From the NCBI GenBank assembly GCA_031292525.1, contig JARLGY010000045.1:1-64000 (forward strand): a DNA stretch of 64,000 nt, given 5' to 3'. The notes beneath the pieces are model-generated. The model did not search any database. It was given only the letters and a program-made list of their open reading frames with translations, and was not told where the DNA came from. The DNA comes from Flavipsychrobacter sp. (GTDB lineage Bacteria; Bacteroidota; Bacteroidia; Chitinophagales; Chitinophagaceae). Positions 16,101 to 24,307 of this stretch are shown piece by piece. Made by a program: the position numbers and the translations under genes. Each line of letters begins with the position of its first letter. Position 1 is the first letter of the stretch.

Positions 16101-18515
16101 GCAAATAGTACTGATACCGGAAGACTGCGCACGTTTGTGGATAGCAGCATCATCATAACAGGCAACAGATCGATAAGCCTGGATGCCTATCTTACGCTGC
16201 CAGGGAATCAAAATCATTTTGCGGGTACATTCAACCTAGCTAATTACGATACTGCAACTACTGAAATAAGAATGGAGTTTGACTACATGCTATCGGGTAC
16301 ACCCAAAAGTGCTGCGGGAAACCAGGTATGGGCGCGAGGGGTAGACACCAAGCCTTATGTGAGCCTGTACAATTATAACGTAAATGCTTATCCGGGTACA
16401 GTGCTTCATTCGGGGTCGTTATCGCTTACAGACCTGATGTTGAAGAATGGCCATAATTTCTCGACCAGTACACAGGTTTTATTTGGACAGAGTGACACCT
16501 CGCTTATTGCCGGACCGTATTACGGTAACGGCGTGACACTGGATAACTTTATGATGTACACAGTGCAGAATGATGTGCAGCTGGCGGGCATTGCAAACCC
16601 GCAAACAGTGACCTGCGGACTTGGCACTTCAGCGCCACTAACAGTGCAAGTATATAATGGAGTAAGGCAACCACAGAATAATGTGCATATGTTTTATCAA
16701 CTGGATGGCGGCACTATCTACGAAGACTCACTGGTTTCAATAGCTGGCAAGGATACTGTTTTATTTACCTTCAACCAATTGATGAACCTGACAGTATTTG
16801 GTAAACACACGCTTAGCGTTTACCTGAACGATACGGGCGATACCTATAACGCCAACGATAGTATATTGAACTATACTTTCTATAACCAACCGCTTATTAC
16901 CGCATTCCCATACCTTGAGAACTTTGAGGCAGGACCCGGAAGTTGGTTTACAGAAGGGCAGAGTGATAGCTGGCAATACGGGACGCCGTCATCTGCCAAA
17001 ATACATAAGGCAGCAAGCGGTACCAAAGCATGGAAAACTAACCTGACGGGAACATACAACAACCTGGAGACATCGTACCTATATTCGCCATGTTTTGATA
17101 TAAGCCAACTTACAAACCCGATGCTGAGCTTCAGTACTATCATGGATATAGAAAATTGTGGCAATACCTTATGTGATGGCGGGTATATGGAGTATAGTTA
17201 TGATGGTGCAGTATGGACTAAACTTGGAAGCTCAGGGCAAGGGTATAACTGGTACGATCCAGCTTTTAACGTGTGGAACACAGAGGGTAATACCCGCTGG
17301 CATGTAGCATCTATATCATTGCCAGTAAGCACGCAACCTATACGTCTGCGCTTTGTACTGAACAGCGACCCAGGAGGCACTTATGAAGGTATAGCTGTTG
17401 ACGACATACACATCTTTGATCGGACATATGTTATTTTTGGTGGCCAGACGCCTGACCATGTACCTGTTGGGCCAAGTGGGAATAGTTGGCTGCCTGTTAT
17501 TAACAATAATGCCATCATAGCAGCTGTACAATCGTATGGGCAAACGCCGGGTACGCTGGATATTGGCGTTTATAATAATTATAATTATACCAACCTGGAT
17601 AAGACGCAATATATCTTCCCAAGGAATTTTGTAGTAAAGGCTGAACATAAATCGAATGACAGTATCGGGGTGCGACTGTTTATACAGGATGGAGAAATGA
17701 AATTGTTGTTGCAGGATACCGGGTGCGCTTCTTGCTCAAGACCAGAAGATGTGTATTCGATGGGAGTTTCTAAGTATGATAATGCTGCAAACCCGGCTGC
17801 GGAAAACGGTACACTAAGTGACAATACAGGCGGGACTTATGTTTTTTACCCCTTTGGGGCTATTAAGTGGGTGCCTTACGATATTGGCTACTATGCCGAA
17901 CTGACGGTAAAATCTTTCTCTGAGTTTTGGTTCAGTGATGGTGGGCCTAATCATGTATTTGCTATAGATAGTGATTACCTGGTATTTGATGCGCAGAAGA
18001 TTACACCCCACCAAGTGAAGGTGAACTGGCTGTCTTACATAGATACTCTTGTAAGTACCTATACTGTGCAGCGATCTATGGATGGCAATACATTTACCAA
18101 CATCAATACTACGAATGCCTTGCACCAGTCTGCACCGTTATATATATATAACGATACGCCGACTGTGAGCATAGGCAGCAGTGTATACTACAAGCTACTT
18201 TATTACTTTAATAATGGTGACAGCCTGTACTCACCAACCCGCCGTGTTGACTGGACAGATGCCAATGAACTGATATCACTTTATCCTAACCCTACACGTG
18301 GACAGATAAACATACAGTGGACGGCAAGCCAAGGAACGCCATTGCAAATAGATATGGTGGATGCAACAGGAAGAACAGCCTTTAAGCAAATTATTATTGC
18401 CACACAATGGAATAACCTGACCACATTGCAAACGCCACATTTTTCAAGCGGATTGTATTTTATGAAGATATTGCTAGGAGGAAAGGTGTATGTAAAGAAG
18501 ATAGTTTATGAATAA
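13191..18515 (+). CDS. Giant secreted S8 (subtilisin-like) protease with T9SS type A domain
   Basis: I chose the ATG at 13191 because MAEPLLFSRKAVLYLLLCF starts a normal signal peptide ending near SLCQS; a frame extension to 13131 adds an implausible leader and a hairpin. With this start the protein has about 1774 residues. The catalytic triad is recognisable: Asp246 or Asp247 in VGVGDDVS, His271 in THHGVFTNGIV, Ser443 in DGTSFASPQAAGAAAL, and an oxyanion Asn in FAAGNDG. A jelly-roll domain follows the protease (VMLYWNDEAASP; NDLDLQV). Fibronectin-like and CARDB-like repeats and MAM-like segments (YLENFEAGPGSWF) come next. The type A sorting domain (LISLYPNPTRGQINIQW ... SSGLYFMKILLGG) closes it. 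It probably degrades proteins at the cell surface or outside. Confidence 0.92.
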   Translation: MAEPLLFSRKAVLYLLLCFVLLPSISLCQSKLSRTVHLKSTLLKPSYNASIWLDSVQHTSENGYTQVLLQFATLPNAEEKATLQRNGIRLLEHVPDNAFTAIVKLPFTGSTSGLPFTSVINIADEWKADKNVWDKVNSNLNTIVAVMVSFDTQVPAQEVKDFLKKIGAVTEKNKLEQYGIYKVIIAAKSMKALAHSYSVKYISPVATYVNADADAKAMSRVNIINQPVNNGGYGLLGDSVTVGVGDDVSAIYHVDMWDRVINYNPAAMTHHGVFTNGIVGGAGIVDPLGEGVAPHVRLVNYLYDQVLQATPLMLQQYNMNVTNNSYVTIEGDCGYSGTYDVYSQFVDNLAMQYPSVFHVFAAGNDGTLDCTPYPKGFGTVAGGYQAGKNVLVVTSTDKEYDNAYDASRGPIRDGRLKPEITAVGYNDYSCIDVTDYEIADGTSFASPQAAGAAALLTQRYKSLYGTLPNSDLLKTLLMVGAIDVGNNGPDYTFGYGFLNLQHSIQILDSSHYYNNTIADGGTQTITIHVPANMGKLKVMLYWNDEAASPLAATQLVNDLDLQVQAPDSSSYLPLVLDPTPANINNDAVQRADHLNNSEEVVINNPHAGNYTIIVKGYHVPSTVQGYVVAYDLEPVGIKLANPIAGTKAASGKVLHIYWDAPDVTNTFTLQYSTNNGVTWLPLAANLGANQRFYDWTPDSAISSGQCLIKLTRDNTSDVSVSGVFVISPQPIVTLDAAQCPGYVNIHWTTTPNATAYKVQRKKGPYMLVVDTVSTTSYSFSFPVYDSTYYVAVSPIVNGLEGYRSIAVWRRPVDGSCVGFPKGDLAVTGTTLQNGRQFTSTQLTNATLMVVTLRNRYDSATTKYSLTYSVNGGIWNSLFSPPSIPADAAINVTLPGLRLGTPGNYTIKVAVHNIGVADTIKYNDTLVTQVTNISNPPVSLASPFNDGFESMSLFSLTHDSIGISPNGHWDYANSTDTGRLRTFVDSSIIITGNRSISLDAYLTLPGNQNHFAGTFNLANYDTATTEIRMEFDYMLSGTPKSAAGNQVWARGVDTKPYVSLYNYNVNAYPGTVLHSGSLSLTDLMLKNGHNFSTSTQVLFGQSDTSLIAGPYYGNGVTLDNFMMYTVQNDVQLAGIANPQTVTCGLGTSAPLTVQVYNGVRQPQNNVHMFYQLDGGTIYEDSLVSIAGKDTVLFTFNQLMNLTVFGKHTLSVYLNDTGDTYNANDSILNYTFYNQPLITAFPYLENFEAGPGSWFTEGQSDSWQYGTPSSAKIHKAASGTKAWKTNLTGTYNNLETSYLYSPCFDISQLTNPMLSFSTIMDIENCGNTLCDGGYMEYSYDGAVWTKLGSSGQGYNWYDPAFNVWNTEGNTRWHVASISLPVSTQPIRLRFVLNSDPGGTYEGIAVDDIHIFDRTYVIFGGQTPDHVPVGPSGNSWLPVINNNAIIAAVQSYGQTPGTLDIGVYNNYNYTNLDKTQYIFPRNFVVKAEHKSNDSIGVRLFIQDGEMKLLLQDTGCASCSRPEDVYSMGVSKYDNAANPAAENGTLSDNTGGTYVFYPFGAIKWVPYDIGYYAELTVKSFSEFWFSDGGPNHVFAIDSDYLVFDAQKITPHQVKVNWLSYIDTLVSTYTVQRSMDGNTFTNINTTNALHQSAPLYIYNDTPTVSIGSSVYYKLLYYFNNGDSLYSPTRRVDWTDANELISLYPNPTRGQINIQWTASQGTPLQIDMVDATGRTAFKQIIIATQWNNLTTLQTPHFSSGLYFMKILLGGKVYVKKIVYE

Positions 18516-18544
18516 GGAGATGATATTTATAATCTTTTAAATAA

Positions 18545-18949
18545 ATGGCTGACCTTAAAGAAATTTACAATCTACAAGATGATATTTCTATTATTAAGCA
18601 TTACCAAGCGGCAAGTCTCAGTAAAGATTGGCGGATCGGGTTACGAATTGAAAAAGGGATTTTATTTGGATCAGATGAATGGTTTAGTGCAATCAAATCG
18701 GGAATAATAAAACACTTTTCGGTAAAAGTGGTGATATCGAAAGTGTACATGACCAGTCATAACGATTTTGCACAATTTGATATTGAAAATGATGAAGGTA
18801 TAACTACCTGGATAAGAGAGGCAGATATCTTTTTATATAAAGTCGGCTCGAATGTTGAGTTAAAATACGTTGAACAGAAACGTAAAAATGGTATTGTAAC
18901 AAAGTGTGTTATCCAAATCCTACAGGGTTCGGTTAATAGTTCTGAATAG
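18545..18949 (+). CDS. Hypothetical protein (134 aa)
   Basis: A soluble 134-residue protein beginning MADLKEIYNLQDDISIIKHY. The middle contains WRIGLRIEKGILFGSDEWF and alternating strands (FSVKVVISKVYMT, FAQFDIENDEG), ending with VELKYVEQKRKNGIVTKCVI. I recognise no family and see no signal peptide or membrane helix. It is 17 bases upstream of the SMUG2-type glycosylase gene and is likely co-transcribed with it. The reading frame has normal composition, so it is probably real. Confidence 0.7.
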   Translation: MADLKEIYNLQDDISIIKHYQAASLSKDWRIGLRIEKGILFGSDEWFSAIKSGIIKHFSVKVVISKVYMTSHNDFAQFDIENDEGITTWIREADIFLYKVGSNVELKYVEQKRKNGIVTKCVIQILQGSVNSSE

Positions 18950-18966
18950 TATAATCGTATTTTATT

Positions 18967-19665
18967 GTGACTTTTGCGCAGAGAGCCAAAGCATTTAACC
19001 GCAGTTTACACTTGGAGCAAGTGTTGCCGCATCACATACAGGCAATGAATCCCTTTGCTGAACAGGGTAGTAAGGCCTTGCTTTTTTCGGACATCTTTTA
19101 CGATAAATTCTATGGTGACCGTAGGAAACGTAAACTGATACTAGGTATCAACCCAGGGCGTTTTGGCGGTGGTATAACCGGTGTGCCATTTACTGATTTT
19201 AAACGGATGCGTGATAAATGCGGTATTGATACTTTGGGTGAAACATCGCACGAGCCATCATCAGAGTTTGTATATGCTATGATTGAAGCGCTGGGAACTG
19301 TTGCGGCATTTTATAGCCAATTCTATATCAATTCACTTTGTCCACTTGGTTTTATTACTGAAAAGCCTGGAGGTAAGTGGGTAAATTACAATTACTACGA
19401 TGATGCAGCACTATACCAGGCGGTAAAACCTTTCATGATAGATAGCATCCGCCGCATGATAGACTTAGGTGCATATACAGATGAATGTTTTTGCCTGGGG
19501 GTAAAGAATGCGCTCTATTTCAGGGACATAAATAAAGAATACGGCTTCTTTGATAAGATAACAGAACTACCACATCCAAGATTTATTGTTCAATATAAAC
19601 GCAAGGAGATGGATAAATATATACAGGAGTATAAGGATAAACTAAAAGGCAGCAGCCAGATATGA
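18967..19665 (+). CDS. SMUG2-type uracil-DNA glycosylase family protein (DUF4918)
   Basis: A 232-residue protein of the uracil-DNA glycosylase superfamily. The first active-site motif is GINPGRFGGGITGVPFTD at about residues 58-75, and the second is LPHPRFIVQYK near the C-terminus. The central INSLCPLGF segment also fits. SMUG2-like enzymes remove uracil or deaminated bases in base-excision repair. The start is a GTG at 18967; no in-frame ATG gives the N-terminal TFAQRAKAFNRSLHL helix that precedes the domain. The gene follows an unknown gene by 17 bases. Confidence 0.85.
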   Translation: MTFAQRAKAFNRSLHLEQVLPHHIQAMNPFAEQGSKALLFSDIFYDKFYGDRRKRKLILGINPGRFGGGITGVPFTDFKRMRDKCGIDTLGETSHEPSSEFVYAMIEALGTVAAFYSQFYINSLCPLGFITEKPGGKWVNYNYYDDAALYQAVKPFMIDSIRRMIDLGAYTDECFCLGVKNALYFRDINKEYGFFDKITELPHPRFIVQYKRKEMDKYIQEYKDKLKGSSQI

Positions 19666-19698
19666 AAATCACAGAGCTACTATATCACAAATAGCTTG

Positions 19699-20961
19699 TT
19701 ATGTTTTTCTTGGTTTCTTTTTAGCAGCCGGAAATAACACATTGTTGAGAATGAGCCTATACCCAGGGGAGTTAGGGTGCAGGCTTAGATCTGTTGGCGG
19801 GTCGCCGATGTTGTGCTGGTAGTCTTCAGGATCGTGACCGCCATAGAATGTCCATGTTCCCTTACCAAATTCACCATGGATATAACGCACTTCATTAGCT
19901 GCTTTTTCTTCGCCCATTACCAATACACTTGATTTTAAAACCTCTTTACGGAATGCAGTGGTTTGCCCCATAAAACCCTTAATAGTGGTAGTATGATCCT
20001 GACACAACATAGTAGGCACAGGATCGAATTTAGCTGAGAAGGTGAAGAGCGTAAAGTAATCTACGTCCATTGGCACATGGCGGAAGTTAGTATTGTCAAT
20101 ATTTGAATACTCGTATTCGTAAGGGTTGGTAACCAGTGTAAAGTCTTTGAACGCAAAGGATTTGGTAAAATCGAGGCGCTGTTGGGCATCGGGTGCCATC
20201 GGGTCGCCATCAAATGGTTCAGCACAAATGTCAGTGCCTTCGGCGGCCAGTGCAATGTCGTAAGTATCGGTAGCAGAACACATGGCAAACATATACCCCC
20301 CGCCAGCTACAAAATCTTTTATTCTTTTAGCCACGGCCAGTTTCAATTGTGACACTTTTTTATAGCCATGCTTTGCAGCCATACTTTCAGCGCTCTTTAC
20401 ATCGGCCTGGTACCATGATGTGTTGTGGTAACCAAACCAGAATTTACCATACTGGCCTGTAAAATCCTCGTGATGCAGGTGTAGCCAGTCGTAAGTGGGC
20501 AGTTTGCCATCCAGTACATCATCATCATACACTTTATCAAAAGGTATTTCGGCGTAAGTAAGTACCATGGTTACTGCATCATCCCAAGGTTCTTTATTAG
20601 GTGGTGTGTACACTGCTATTTTTGGCGCTTTTTCCAGTTTTATTACATCGCCATTAAAGTCTGGGTTTGCTATCTGATCCAGAATGCCGAGGTATTGTGC
20701 ATCGCTCATTACCTCGTAGCTTACTCCACGTAGTTTGCAGAGCCGCTCTATACTTTCCACCTGGTCTATGCCAAAGCTGCCGCCCTTGTAGTTGAGTAAC
20801 CAGTCTACAGAAATTGATTTGCGGAGCGCTTCGTAAGCTACTCCATATGCTTTCAGGTGATTGGTTTGCGTTTCAGCATCCATTGGTATGAATATCTTTG
20901 CTGCAAACGCATTGGTTTGTATTAAAATAAGTACTAAGTATAAGATGAACCGTCCTTTCAT
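19699..20961 (-). CDS. Exported GATase-like protein (often auto-named asparagine synthetase B)
   Basis: I chose the ATG at 20961 because MKGRFILYLVLILIQTNAFAA is a good signal peptide; a start 24 bases upstream adds MFYTTGQR. The body has a class I glutamine-amidotransferase or ThuA-like look: KIAVYTPPNKEPWDDAVTM and YDWLHLHHEDFTGQYGKF, then an elbow GGGYMFAMCSATDTYDIAL with a candidate nucleophile Cys. A FYGGHDPEDYQHNIGDPP segment near the end is characteristic of this group in Bacteroidota. Database names call such proteins asparagine synthetase B, but the ATP-pyrophosphatase SGGxDS motif of that enzyme is absent. An extracytoplasmic location also argues against that role. The substrate is unknown. 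Confidence 0.75.
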   Translation of the reverse strand: MKGRFILYLVLILIQTNAFAAKIFIPMDAETQTNHLKAYGVAYEALRKSISVDWLLNYKGGSFGIDQVESIERLCKLRGVSYEVMSDAQYLGILDQIANPDFNGDVIKLEKAPKIAVYTPPNKEPWDDAVTMVLTYAEIPFDKVYDDDVLDGKLPTYDWLHLHHEDFTGQYGKFWFGYHNTSWYQADVKSAESMAAKHGYKKVSQLKLAVAKRIKDFVAGGGYMFAMCSATDTYDIALAAEGTDICAEPFDGDPMAPDAQQRLDFTKSFAFKDFTLVTNPYEYEYSNIDNTNFRHVPMDVDYFTLFTFSAKFDPVPTMLCQDHTTTIKGFMGQTTAFRKEVLKSSVLVMGEEKAANEVRYIHGEFGKGTWTFYGGHDPEDYQHNIGDPPTDLSLHPNSPGYRLILNNVLFPAAKKKPRKT

Positions 20962-21090
20962 TCTTTGGCCTGTGGTATAAAACATTGTAATTTAACCATA
21001 ATAAATAAGATGAAAGGTAAATGTGGGTATTTTAACAACAACTAAAGACTGCTTGATTTATTACCTTTGCCACTCTTGTTAATACCCAAT

Positions 21091-22191
21091 ATGGCCACAT
21101 ACAGTAATGCCCGCGCCATGCGCGCTTTGATCAAAGCCAGCCTACAATCTATTTTAAAAAGTCCATCTGCCATTGTATTCAGTATAGCTTTTCCGCTCAT
21201 ATTCATACTCGTATTTGGATTTTTGGGAGAAGGCAGAAATTACAATATTAAAGTGTCGGATGCGCCAGGCAGCGATACCACTAATAGTATGTATGCTATG
21301 CTGCACCATGCCCCTATGCTAAAATGGGTGCCGCAAAAGGACAGCAACAGCCTGAATAAGATGCTGGCTGAAGGCGATATAGTAGCGGCTGTAGATATAA
21401 AAAAACTACCCCAGGGCAGCACGCCACAGTATAATGTGACCCTGAATGCATCCGGATCGCTTATGGACAAAGCCATGCAGTTGCGGGAAATAATAAATGG
21501 GATAGTGCAACGCCAGGACCCGGAAATTCAAAAGCGTATTGCACTACTAGCAAAGGTAGAAGTGCATGCCAGCCAGGTACGCGACTATAAGACCATTGAC
21601 TTTATATTGCCGGGGCAGCTTGGGTTTTCACTATTGGCAGCAGGTGTTTTTGGTACTGCATTTGTGTTTTTTAACCTGCGGCAGACATTGGTATTGAAAC
21701 GGTTTTTTGCGACACCCGTACGCCGCGAAGCTATTGTAATAAGCGAGGGCATAGCCCGTATGTTGTTCCAGATAACCGGCGCCATAGTTATTATTGGTAT
21801 TGGGCATCTTGCGTTTGGTTATACACTGTTACATGGATGGATCACGTTTGTAACCATGCTGTTGGTATGTGCGCTGGGGATGCTGGTATTTATGGGTTTT
21901 GGATTCATCATCAGTAGTATTGCGAAGAGCGAATCGAGCATACCACCGCTATCTAACTTGATCACTTTACCCCAATTTTTGCTTGCGGGTACTTTCTTCC
22001 CAATAGATAATTTTCCTAAATGGCTGCAGCCATTGTGCCGGGCCCTGCCGCTTACTTACTTGAACGATGCCTTGCGTAAAATAGCCTTTGAAGGTGTGGG
22101 CCTGTGGGCTGTACGTGTGGACCTACTGATACTGGTTGGCTGGGGTATATTAGTTTACATAGGAGCTGCCCGTTTGTTTAAGTGGGAGTAG
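21091..22191 (+). CDS. ABC-2 type transporter permease
   Basis: The start is ATG 21091 (MATYSNARAMRALIKASLQS); a TTG 24 bases upstream lies on a promoter-like TACCTTTG and is unlikely. The protein has the ABC-2 plan: a first membrane helix near residues 23-44 (IVFSIAFPLIFILVFGFL), a large extracytoplasmic loop (about 45-170), and five more helices from about 178, including LLAAGVFGTAFVFFNLRQT and the SSIPPLSNLITLPQFLLAGTFFP signature. Such permeases export drugs, lipids or polysaccharides with a separate ATPase. No ATPase gene lies beside it, so the partner must be elsewhere. The promoter box TACCTTTG is at 21062-21069. Confidence 0.85.
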   Translation: MATYSNARAMRALIKASLQSILKSPSAIVFSIAFPLIFILVFGFLGEGRNYNIKVSDAPGSDTTNSMYAMLHHAPMLKWVPQKDSNSLNKMLAEGDIVAAVDIKKLPQGSTPQYNVTLNASGSLMDKAMQLREIINGIVQRQDPEIQKRIALLAKVEVHASQVRDYKTIDFILPGQLGFSLLAAGVFGTAFVFFNLRQTLVLKRFFATPVRREAIVISEGIARMLFQITGAIVIIGIGHLAFGYTLLHGWITFVTMLLVCALGMLVFMGFGFIISSIAKSESSIPPLSNLITLPQFLLAGTFFPIDNFPKWLQPLCRALPLTYLNDALRKIAFEGVGLWAVRVDLLILVGWGILVYIGAARLFKWE

Positions 22192-22295
22192 GTACATTTC
22201 CGTAATCCAGATACAACAATAAGTGATTGGGTTACTTTTGTTTCTGGCTGAGGTGCGAGCTTTGTACTGTTATTTAACTAATTTAAACGACAACT

Positions 22296-23306
22296 ATGAG
22301 CAGCATTAAGAAAATGAAACTAGGCAGCCAGGGTCTTGAAACACCAGCAATAGGACTTGGATGTATGGGCATGACCCAGATAGCCGGTATGGATATTTAT
22401 GGGAAGGCAAATGAAGCTGAAAGTATAGCGACAATACACAGATCGCTGGAATTGGGCGGCAACTTCCTGGACACAGCAGATCTCTACGGTCCGTTGGCTA
22501 ACGAAAGACTGATAGCGAAGGCTATAAAAGGCAACCGAGATAAATACATAATAGCCAGTAAGTTTGGCTATGAAATTGATGACAACGAACAACTGACCTG
22601 GCAGATAAATGGCCAACCTGCTTATGTAAAAAAGGCACTGGAACGGTCATTAAGGAATCTGGGTACTGATCACATAGACCTTTACTACTTGCACCGACTA
22701 GATCCGAATACTCCAATTGAAGAAACTGTTGGTGCTATGGCAGGATTGGTTAAAGAAGGTAAAGTTAGGTACATAGGTCTTTCGGAAGTGTCATCTGCAA
22801 CTATAAGAAAGGCACACCAAGTACACCCGTTAACTGCTGTGCAGACAGAATACTCGTTATTTGAAAGGGATGTAGAAGCCGCTGGTATAATAGACACTTT
22901 AAAAGAACTGGGTATTGGGTTTGTAGCGTATAGTCCGTTGGGGAGGGGATTTCTTTCAGGTGATATTAAAACCCCAGCAGATTTTCCGGAAAAAGATTTC
23001 AGGTTGAGCATTCCTCGTTTCCAAGGTGAAATGTTTTATAAGAACATTGAGCTAGTGAATGAAATAACGAAAATGGCTAAAGAGAAATCTATTACACCAT
23101 CGCAACTGGCCTTGGCATGGGTTGTAGCCAAAGGTTTTTTGCCTATACCGGGTACCAAACGAGTAAAGTATGTGGAGCAAAATATAGCTTCTTTAAATAG
23201 TGCCCTAAGCCCAGAGGAAATGATCCGACTGGAAACAATAGTGCCCTTAGGTACTGAAACAGGCGCTAGGTATGACGCTATGAGCATGACCCAGATAGAT
23301 AATTAA
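22296..23306 (+). CDS. Aldo/keto reductase
   Basis: A 336-residue (beta/alpha)8 NADPH-dependent aldo/keto reductase. The catalytic set is visible: Asp and Tyr in FLDTADLYGPLANE, Lys in IIASKFGYE, His in LYYLHRLDP. The GLSEVS, QTEYSLFERD and PIPGTKRVKYVEQN stretches form the cofactor pocket. It most resembles the AKR13-like group that reduces small aldehydes and quinones. The gene is followed by an AraC regulator 68 bases downstream on the same strand, which may control it. A TACTTTTG -7 box lies at 22233-22240. Confidence 0.92.
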   Translation: MSSIKKMKLGSQGLETPAIGLGCMGMTQIAGMDIYGKANEAESIATIHRSLELGGNFLDTADLYGPLANERLIAKAIKGNRDKYIIASKFGYEIDDNEQLTWQINGQPAYVKKALERSLRNLGTDHIDLYYLHRLDPNTPIEETVGAMAGLVKEGKVRYIGLSEVSSATIRKAHQVHPLTAVQTEYSLFERDVEAAGIIDTLKELGIGFVAYSPLGRGFLSGDIKTPADFPEKDFRLSIPRFQGEMFYKNIELVNEITKMAKEKSITPSQLALAWVVAKGFLPIPGTKRVKYVEQNIASLNSALSPEEMIRLETIVPLGTETGARYDAMSMTQIDN

Positions 23307-23374
23307 AGTCTTACAATAAGTATGGGGTTGTCATCTTATGGCACTCCATACTTTGTTTTAAAAATGAAATACAG

Positions 23375-24298
23375 ATGAAACGAACAGTAAGCCATCCCTA
23401 CGTAATCAATTCAATATCAGAACTGCACCGCTTGCTGCAATTGCCCAAACCAGCGCATCCGCTGGTGAGTGTCATTAATTTCGCTGATGTGAAATGTATC
23501 GATGATGAGAAGATGAGATCTATTGTTTATAATTTCTATTCTGTATGTACTAAGAAAGGCTATAAAGGCAAAGTGAAGTACGGACAAAATTACTATGATT
23601 TTGACGATGGTATTATGACCTTTTACTCGCCCGGGCAAGTGCTTACAACTGAACCGGCAGAGCCTGGCGATAGCGTTATGACAGGTTGGTGGCTGGTAGT
23701 GCACCCTGATTTTATCCGCAATTATACACTGGCTACGAAAATAAAGAACTACGGATTTTTTTCATATGCTGTAAATGAATCTCTGCACCTTTCTGATGGG
23801 GAAGAAGTTATGGTCAATTCTATTATGGAAAATATTGCGCATGAGCACCGCTCGGTTATAGATGGTTATAGTCAAGACGTGATCGTATCGCAGATAGAAT
23901 TAATGCTTAATTATGCAAACAGGTTTTATAACAGGCAATTTATTACCCGGAAGAATGCCAGTAATGACTTGCTGGTAAAGATGGAAACTTTGTTGGATGC
24001 CTATTTTGAACAGGGTACAATGCGGCAAGGTTTGCCAACTGTTCAATACTTGTCGTCACAATTGAATATATCAGCCAATTACCTAAGTGACATGCTACGC
24101 TCGCTTACAGGCCAAAGTGCACAGCAACACATACAGAACAAGGTTATTGAAAAAGCAAAAGAGATACTGACAACCACATCGCTAAGTGTAGGTGAGGTAG
24201 CGTACCAATTAGGTTTTGAGTATCCTCAGTCGTTCAGTAAATTTTTCAAGAGTAAAACAAACATTTCACCGTTAGACTTCAGGCAGTCGTTTAACTAA
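23375..24298 (+). CDS. AraC-family transcriptional regulator
   Basis: 307 residues. The N-terminal part (about 1-190) is a cupin-like effector domain (YDFDDGIMTFYSPGQVLTT). The C-terminal 100 residues hold the two AraC helix-turn-helix motifs: LSSQLNISANYLSDMLRSLTG and then SVGEVAYQLGFEYPQSFSKF with FKSKTNISPLDFRQ at the end. It follows the aldo/keto reductase gene, and the pair is typical of inducible detoxification units. It converges on the T9SS type B gene, the stop codons being about 9 bases apart. Confidence 0.9.
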   Translation: MKRTVSHPYVINSISELHRLLQLPKPAHPLVSVINFADVKCIDDEKMRSIVYNFYSVCTKKGYKGKVKYGQNYYDFDDGIMTFYSPGQVLTTEPAEPGDSVMTGWWLVVHPDFIRNYTLATKIKNYGFFSYAVNESLHLSDGEEVMVNSIMENIAHEHRSVIDGYSQDVIVSQIELMLNYANRFYNRQFITRKNASNDLLVKMETLLDAYFEQGTMRQGLPTVQYLSSQLNISANYLSDMLRSLTGQSAQQHIQNKVIEKAKEILTTTSLSVGEVAYQLGFEYPQSFSKFFKSKTNISPLDFRQSFN

Positions 24299-24307
24299 TT
24301 ATTGATG

